The notes under the pieces were generated by a model. That model ran no database searches, was not told where the DNA came from, and worked only from the letters and a program-made list of their open reading frames with translations. This document shows positions 59,342-64,000 of a DNA stretch of 64,000 nt, one piece after another. The translations under genes were made by a program, and so were the position numbers. Source of the stretch: Microbacterium laevaniformans (lineage in GTDB: Bacteria > Actinomycetota > Actinomycetes > Actinomycetales > Microbacteriaceae); the NCBI RefSeq assembly GCF_016907555.1, contig NZ_JAFBCE010000001.1, positions 248,001-312,000 of the forward strand, read 5' to 3'. How positions within the stretch are numbered: the first letter of the stretch is position 1; every line of letters begins with the position of its first letter.

Positions 59342-61300
59342 TCAGGAGGGCGGCACGGGGGCGAGTGCCCGGGTCGTGGCCCAGCGGATCAGCTGCACCT
59401 GATACCGCGTCTGCGCGCGCTGATTCGCCACGGCATCGACGGCGCGGGTGACGGTGTCGGCGTAGATGCGCCCGCCGGTCTCGCCCGGATGGATGCCATC
59501 GCCGGCGAGCACATCGGCGTGCGGCGCGATCGCGCCGGACCAGTCGGCGAGGACGACGCCGGGATGGCTCGCCGCGAACGCGGTCAGCTCGGCATTGACG
59601 CCCGGGATCCAGTCGCGGGGAGCGAACGCCGTGACCAGAACGAGCGTGCGGTCGCGACCGACGCGGTCGTAGATGTCCTGGAGGGCGTCCGAATCGACGG
59701 GGCCGTTGGTGCCGAGGCCCACGACGACGTAGTCACGCAGGGCGCCCTGATCGGAGAGCCGGTCGATGATCTTGCTGCCCGCCCACATCGAGCGCGAGAC
59801 TTCGGCGTCGATCTGCACGCCCGGAAGCTCGTCGAGAAGCCCGCCGGCCGAGGCGAGCATCACCGAGTCGCCGACGGCCGTCACCCGGTCGCCGCTCACG
59901 GTGACCGGTGCCGGGGACAGCGGCTCGCCGTCGGGGCCCTCCGTCGCTGCGGGGGTCGGCGTCGGCAGGGGGGCATCGGTGCTGCCGCCCGACGGGGTGG
60001 GGGCTGCGGAGGCCGCGTCGAGCGCGCGCTGGCCCGCCTCGACCACCGCCTGGCTGGAGCTGACCGGCGGGGCGGCGGCGACGGCGGCCGTCGTGCCGCC
60101 GAGCACGAGCGCCCCGACGCCCACGGTCGCAATCGCCCCGAAGCGCCGTGACGGCGTGGAGTGCAGGCGCGCCCACAGTGCCCGCCCGGCTCCCCGGAAG
60201 CCGAGGCGGCGTACGGGCTGTTCGAGCAGGCGGTACGAGGCCGCGGAGACGCCGAGCGTGAGGGCGGCGGCGCCGAGCCCGACCGTGACCGGCACGGATT
60301 CCTCGAGGAAGCCGCCCGTGGTCGCGAGGGCGAGTAGGACGACGACGGGCCAGTGCCACAGGTAGATGCCGTAGGAGCGCGCGCCGATCCAGCGCAGCGG
60401 CGCGACGTCGAGTGCGCGCCCGAACCATGAGCCGGCGTGCGTCGCCGCCGCGATCGCGACCGCGGTCAGCACGCTCGCGACCGCCGGGACGAGCGGGTAC
60501 TGCTCCGCGCCCCCCGGGACGGCGCCGACGGCGACGATGCCGATCACGCTCGTGGCGCCGATGACGGCGGTCCAGGCGGGAACGACGCCGCCGATCGATT
60601 CGCGCGCCGGCGCACTCCAGGCGGTGCGTCCGGCGAGCGCGAACGCCAGCGCGACGCCGATCAGCAGGCCGAAGGCGTGTGTATCGGTGCCGTAGTACGC
60701 GCGCGTCAGGTTGACCGATGCCGACCCCGCGCCCGCGAGCTGCGCGGCCCATGCCAGGGACGCCGCGGCCAGGACCACGGCGACCGCGGCGCGCATGGCG
60801 CGGCGCGGGAGCAGGAGGAAGACGGGCAGCAGCAGCGGCCAGAGGACGTAGAACTGCTCCTCCACGGCGAGCGACCACAGGTTTCGCAGCAGCTCGGGTT
60901 GCGTCCCGGCGAAGTAGGACGCGCCAGCCGAGATCGACGCCCAGTTGGAGGAGAACGTGATCGCGCCGAGCACCTGTCGACCGAGCCCCAGCAGAACGTC
61001 CCCACCGATGAGCCAGGCGACGCTGGCACTCACGGTGACCACCACGGCGAGCGCCGGCAGGAGCCGGCGGGCACGGCGCGTCCAGAAGGCGAGGAGGGCG
61101 ATGCGCCCGGTGCGATCGTGTTCGCGCAGCAGCAGCGCCGTGATGAGGAAGCCCGAGATGACGAAGAAGACGTCGACGCCGACGAAGCCGCTGTGCAGCA
61201 CCCAGCCGGGAAACAGGTGATACACGACGACGAGAACGACGGCGAGCGCGCGCAGGCCGTCGAGGCCGGCGTAACGCGGTACCGGAGGGGGGGAGGTCAT
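59342..61300 (-). CDS. OatA-type membrane O-acyltransferase with SGNH domain
   Basis: Protein of 652 residues. The acyltransferase-3 domain (about 1-390, ten or more membrane helices) starts YAGLDGLRALAVVLVVVYHLFPGW, with the key histidine in VVYHLF, and has VDVFFVISGFLIT. After a Pro/Thr/Ser linker, the extracytoplasmic SGNH domain has GDSVMLA, GLGTNG and GDGIHPGE, giving Ser, Gly/Asn and Asp-His. Such proteins move acetyl or other acyl groups from inside to wall polymers or sugars, as OatA does on peptidoglycan. The target here is unknown. It is encoded opposite to its neighbours, divergent from the PfkB gene. Confidence 0.9.
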   Translation of the reverse strand: MTSPPPVPRYAGLDGLRALAVVLVVVYHLFPGWVLHSGFVGVDVFFVISGFLITALLLREHDRTGRIALLAFWTRRARRLLPALAVVVTVSASVAWLIGGDVLLGLGRQVLGAITFSSNWASISAGASYFAGTQPELLRNLWSLAVEEQFYVLWPLLLPVFLLLPRRAMRAAVAVVLAAASLAWAAQLAGAGSASVNLTRAYYGTDTHAFGLLIGVALAFALAGRTAWSAPARESIGGVVPAWTAVIGATSVIGIVAVGAVPGGAEQYPLVPAVASVLTAVAIAAATHAGSWFGRALDVAPLRWIGARSYGIYLWHWPVVVLLALATTGGFLEESVPVTVGLGAAALTLGVSAASYRLLEQPVRRLGFRGAGRALWARLHSTPSRRFGAIATVGVGALVLGGTTAAVAAAPPVSSSQAVVEAGQRALDAASAAPTPSGGSTDAPLPTPTPAATEGPDGEPLSPAPVTVSGDRVTAVGDSVMLASAGGLLDELPGVQIDAEVSRSMWAGSKIIDRLSDQGALRDYVVVGLGTNGPVDSDALQDIYDRVGRDRTLVLVTAFAPRDWIPGVNAELTAFAASHPGVVLADWSGAIAPHADVLAGDGIHPGETGGRIYADTVTRAVDAVANQRAQTRYQVQLIRWATTRALAPVPPS

Positions 61301-61314
61301 GGCGGGCGCTGAGA

Positions 61315-61341
61315 TTCCGTCGTGGTTCCGTAGGGTTCCGT
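61315..61341. repeat. Three phased TTCCGT repeats upstream of the acyltransferase gene
   Basis: TTCCGT at 61315-61320, 61326-61331 and 61336-61341, spaced 11 and 10 bases, about one helical turn apart. They lie 15-41 bases upstream of the acyltransferase ATG and could be an operator. Confidence 0.5.
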
Positions 61342-61480
61342 GCGGGCGCCGCGCCGGCCACGTCGGGTCGGCGCGAGCGGATCTTCCAGTGTACGTACCC
61401 TCCCTGAACGCGAGGGGTCCGCCGTACGCGCCCGCCGATGACGGGCGCGTGCGCCGCGTGGGGTGCGCCAGACTGGTGGT

Positions 61481-62377
61481 ATGGATACGGATGTGCTGGT
61501 CATCGGTGAAGCGCTCATCGACATCGTCGAGAGCGCCGAGGGCGACCGTGAGCTCGTCGGCGGCAGCCCTGCCAACGTCGCCGTGGGCCTTGCCCGGCAG
61601 GGACACGCGGTGCGTCTGCTGACCCGACTGGGGCGCGACGAGCGCGGCGAACGTATCGCCGCGCAGATCACCGACTCCGGTGCCCTCGTCGACGAGGAGT
61701 CGTGGACGGATGCCGCGACCTCCACCGCCCGCGCACGACTGCGTCCGGACGGTTCCGCCGAGTACGAGTTCGCGATCGACTGGGCCGTGCCGACGGCATC
61801 CCTGGAGGGGACGCGCATCGTCCACACCGGTTCGATCGCGCTCTTCCTCGAGCCCGGCGGCAGCGCCGTGCTGGAGGTGCTGCGTCGCGCCGCCGACACG
61901 GGTGCCGCGCTCGTCAGCCTCGACCCGAACATCCGGCCCGCGCTGGTCGGCGCGCACGAGGTCGCGCGGGCGCGCTTCGCGCAGGCGGCGGCATCGGCCG
62001 ATCTGGTGAAGCTGAGCGACGAAGATGCTGCGTGGCTGTATCCGGGGTTGGATGCCGAGGCCGTGCTGCATCAGATTGCAGCCTACGGGCCGCGCCTGAC
62101 GGTCATGACGCGCGGTGGCGAGGGAGCGATCGGGCTCGGGCCCGGCGGCGTGAGCGCCGTCGATGCGCTGCCTGTCACGGTCGCCGACACGATCGGCGCC
62201 GGCGACGCGTACATGGCGAGCCTCATCTCCAGCGCGCTGGACGATCCCGCGATCTTCGAAGACGCCGCCTCGTTCGCCGCGGCCCTTCGCCGTGCCGCCG
62301 TCACCGCCGGCATCACCGTCTCGCGCGCCGGTGCGAACCCGCCCACCCGTGCCGAGGTGGACGAGCGCCTCGGCTGA
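61481..62377 (+). CDS. PfkB-family carbohydrate kinase (fructokinase-like)
   Basis: Protein of 298 residues. N-terminal motif DVLVIGEALIDIV, sugar-binding GGSPANVAVGLARQG, and the C-terminal ATP signature DTIGAGDAYMA with catalytic base D242. Length and motifs fit fructokinase or ribokinase-type enzymes. The exact sugar is not certain. I chose ATG 61481: CAGACT ends 6 bases upstream, so translation is probably leaderless. Confidence 0.9.
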   Translation: MDTDVLVIGEALIDIVESAEGDRELVGGSPANVAVGLARQGHAVRLLTRLGRDERGERIAAQITDSGALVDEESWTDAATSTARARLRPDGSAEYEFAIDWAVPTASLEGTRIVHTGSIALFLEPGGSAVLEVLRRAADTGAALVSLDPNIRPALVGAHEVARARFAQAAASADLVKLSDEDAAWLYPGLDAEAVLHQIAAYGPRLTVMTRGGEGAIGLGPGGVSAVDALPVTVADTIGAGDAYMASLISSALDDPAIFEDAASFAAALRRAAVTAGITVSRAGANPPTRAEVDERLG

Positions 62378-62420
62378 GCCCGGCCATGTACGTCCACACC
62401 CAGAAGAGAGGTCCCCTGTC

Positions 62421-62732
62421 ATGACCGTCGTCGTCACCGCCGTCTTCCACCCCGTCGAGGGCCAGCGCCCCGCACTCATCGAGGCGCTCAGCGCCGCCAT
62501 GCCCGCCGTCCACGCCGAGGAGGGGTGTCTGCTCTATGCCATCCACGCCGCCTCCGACGGGACGGTCGTGATGATCGAGAAATGGGCCGAGCCCGCCGCC
62601 CTCGCCGCGCACGCGCAGGGCGACGCCGTGAAGGCCCTGCAAGCCGCCGTCACCGGCCTGGTGACCGGGCCTGCCGAGGTCGTGACGATGACTCCTGTGC
62701 CGGCCGGGACGCCGTCCCAAGGCGCTCTGTGA
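62421..62732 (+). CDS. Antibiotic biosynthesis monooxygenase (ABM) domain protein
   Basis: Protein of 103 residues with the dimeric alpha/beta ABM fold: VVTAVFHPVEGQRPALIEALSAAMPAVHAEEGCLLYAIH, 'VMIEKWAEPAALAAHAQGDAVKAL'. It is related to YgiN-type quinol monooxygenases. The enzymatic role of most members is unproven. GAGAGGT lies 9 bases before the ATG. Its stop overlaps the truA GTG. Confidence 0.85.
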   Translation: MTVVVTAVFHPVEGQRPALIEALSAAMPAVHAEEGCLLYAIHAASDGTVVMIEKWAEPAALAAHAQGDAVKALQAAVTGLVTGPAEVVTMTPVPAGTPSQGAL

Positions 62733-63604
62733 CGACAGACGAGGTCGTTTCCGACTCCGCGGGAGGGATGCGGCTGCGCCTCGATCTCGCCTACGACGGC
62801 ACGGACTTCCGCGGGTGGGCCCGTCAACCGGGTCTGCGTACCGTTCAGGGCACGCTCGAGACAGCACTGGCCCGCGTGCTCGGCGGCGATCCTCAGCTGG
62901 TCGTGGCGGGTCGAACCGACGCCGGGGTGCACGCGGCCGGGCAGGTCGCCCACCTCGACCTCACCGATCGGCAGCAGCAGCGGCTGTCGTCCAGCCGCGC
63001 CGGCACCGCCGAGGCGCTGGCGGCCCGCATCAACGGGGTGCTCGGCGCCTATCCCGACGTCGTGGTGCACCGCACCGCCGTCGCACCGGACGGGTTCGAT
63101 GCGCGGTTCTCGGCCGTCTGGCGGCGCTACGAGTACCGCATCGCCGATCGCATCGCCGGTTACGACCCCCTCGAGCGCGTGCGCACGACCAGCGTGAAGG
63201 CCGCGCTGGACGTGGACGCGATGGATGCCGCCGCGCATTCCCTCATCGGTCTGCACGATTTCGCGGCGTACTGCAAATGGCGGGAGGGAGCGACCACGAT
63301 CCGCACCCTGCTGGAGTTCGGCTGGTGTCGAGACGATCACGGCATCCTGGTCGCGCGGGTCAAAGCCGACGCATTCTGCCACAGCATGGTGCGCGCCCTC
63401 GTCGGCGCCTGCGCGGCGGTCGGCGAAGGGCGGCTGAAGATCGCCGACGTCGCTGCGATCCGCGACGGGGGGGTGCGCACGAGCGACGTGAAGGTGCTCG
63501 CGGCTCGCGGTCTCACCCTCACCGAGGTCGGCTACCCCGCCGATGACCTGCTGGGCTCCCGCGCCGCGCAGACGCGCGCACGCCGCAGCCTCGACGCCGA
63601 CTGA
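62729..63604 (+). CDS. truA: tRNA pseudouridine(38-40) synthase TruA
   Basis: Protein of 291 residues that makes pseudouridine in the tRNA anticodon arm. Catalytic D64 in AGRTDAGVHAAGQV. Also RLRLDLAYDGTDFRGWARQPGLRTVQG and FCHSMVRALVGACAAVGEG. GTG 62729 overlaps the preceding stop; ATG 62768 would give the minimal family start. truA often follows rplQ directly, but here a 4.5-kb segment lies between. Confidence 0.95.
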   Translation: MTTDEVVSDSAGGMRLRLDLAYDGTDFRGWARQPGLRTVQGTLETALARVLGGDPQLVVAGRTDAGVHAAGQVAHLDLTDRQQQRLSSSRAGTAEALAARINGVLGAYPDVVVHRTAVAPDGFDARFSAVWRRYEYRIADRIAGYDPLERVRTTSVKAALDVDAMDAAAHSLIGLHDFAAYCKWREGATTIRTLLEFGWCRDDHGILVARVKADAFCHSMVRALVGACAAVGEGRLKIADVAAIRDGGVRTSDVKVLAARGLTLTEVGYPADDLLGSRAAQTRARRSLDAD

Positions 63605-63681
63605 GCCGGACGGGTCCCGTCGTCAAGACGGAGCAGATTCCTAGGACCGCCGCTTAGGCTGAGAGCGACGGAAGGCGGGGG

Positions 63682-64000
63682 ATGAAGGTCATCTCGTACA
63701 ACCTCAACAAGCACAAGGCGGTCGGCGAGCTCGGCGAGCTGGTCGAGAGCACGGGGGCCGACGTCCTCTGCCTGCAGGAGGCGGTCTCCAGCGACCTGCC
63801 GTCGCAGATCGGCGATCTCCACCTGGCCGAGGCGACGGCACGCAACCGGCTGGGACTTGCGCTGTACTACCGGCGAAGCATCTTCGATGCGCGCGACGTG
63901 CGCGCGCTCGCGCTGAAGAAGTCGCTGCACGACCGTGTGCTCAAGCCCGCGGAGGAGCGCATGCTGGCGGTGCGCCTGCACGACATCGACCTCGGCCGCG
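63682..64000 (+). CDS. Endonuclease/exonuclease/phosphatase-family protein (partial)
   Basis: The first 106 residues are visible and the gene runs off the window. MKVISYNLNKHKA, then ESTGADVLCLQEAV, match the first two motifs of the EEP superfamily (N for metal or substrate, QE for metal). The family covers DNases, sphingomyelinases and inositol phosphatases, so no substrate is given. TAGGCT (63655-63660) serves as −10 and GAAGGCGGGGG is the ribosome-binding region. Confidence 0.85.
   Translation, partial: MKVISYNLNKHKAVGELGELVESTGADVLCLQEAVSSDLPSQIGDLHLAEATARNRLGLALYYRRSIFDARDVRALALKKSLHDRVLKPAEERMLAVRLHDIDLGR

Overview
The window is about 70% GC and reads as an actinobacterial chromosome, most likely Microbacteriaceae and probably Microbacterium. 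This rests on the protein sequences, the actinobacterial −10 boxes (TANNNT), frequent GTG and TTG starts, and the order of the ribosomal genes. I see no tRNA, rRNA, insertion sequence, prophage or CRISPR array. The species assignment is inference.

Left part (1-10341). The tail of a probable Lrp/AsnC-type regulator is followed by a four-gene signalling and export unit: sensor kinase, NarL-type regulator, ABC ATPase and FtsX-like permease. Then come small housekeeping genes on both strands: an SRPBCC-like protein, a ComB-like phosphatase, a SprT-like protein, a TPR protein and a spermidine-synthase-like protein. A 5-oxoprolinase locus (pxpA plus a fused pxpB-pxpC) ends this part.

Centre-left (10342-35537). 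rpoB and rpoC are followed by two convergent, apparently paralogous secreted cysteine proteins and three conserved hypothetical genes. Next is a tightly coupled cluster: Ser/Thr kinase, a 1981-residue surface protein with Ig-like and Fn3-like repeats, MoxR AAA ATPase, DUF58 protein, transglutaminase-like membrane protein and a membrane FHA protein. The transglutaminase has lost its catalytic Cys and His, and the FHA protein carries a GarA-like phospho-threonine motif. The layout suggests an envelope assembly or sensing system controlled by phosphorylation. It is the most interesting region of the window.

Centre-right (35538-53908). The str operon (rpsL, rpsG, fusA, tuf) is followed by a 70-residue protein and then an 887-bp stretch without a convincing gene. 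That stretch holds a promoter-to-terminator unit of about 410 nt with eight G-runs, and after it a structured leader of the S10 operon. The S10-spc operon runs from rpsJ to rplO without rpsN, then secY, adk and map.

Right part (53909-64000). A repeat element, a DsbA-like thioredoxin-fold protein, infA, rpmJ, rpsM, rpsK (no rpsD), rpoA and rplQ. These are followed by a tandem GNAT protein, an OatA-type acyltransferase, a PfkB sugar kinase, an ABM monooxygenase, truA and the start of an endonuclease/exonuclease/phosphatase-family gene.

Two signals run across the whole window. Many non-ribosomal genes start exactly six bases after a TANNNT-like box, so they are probably leaderless. The hexamer GGATGC/GCATCC is strongly favoured, even at the cost of otherwise less used codons.
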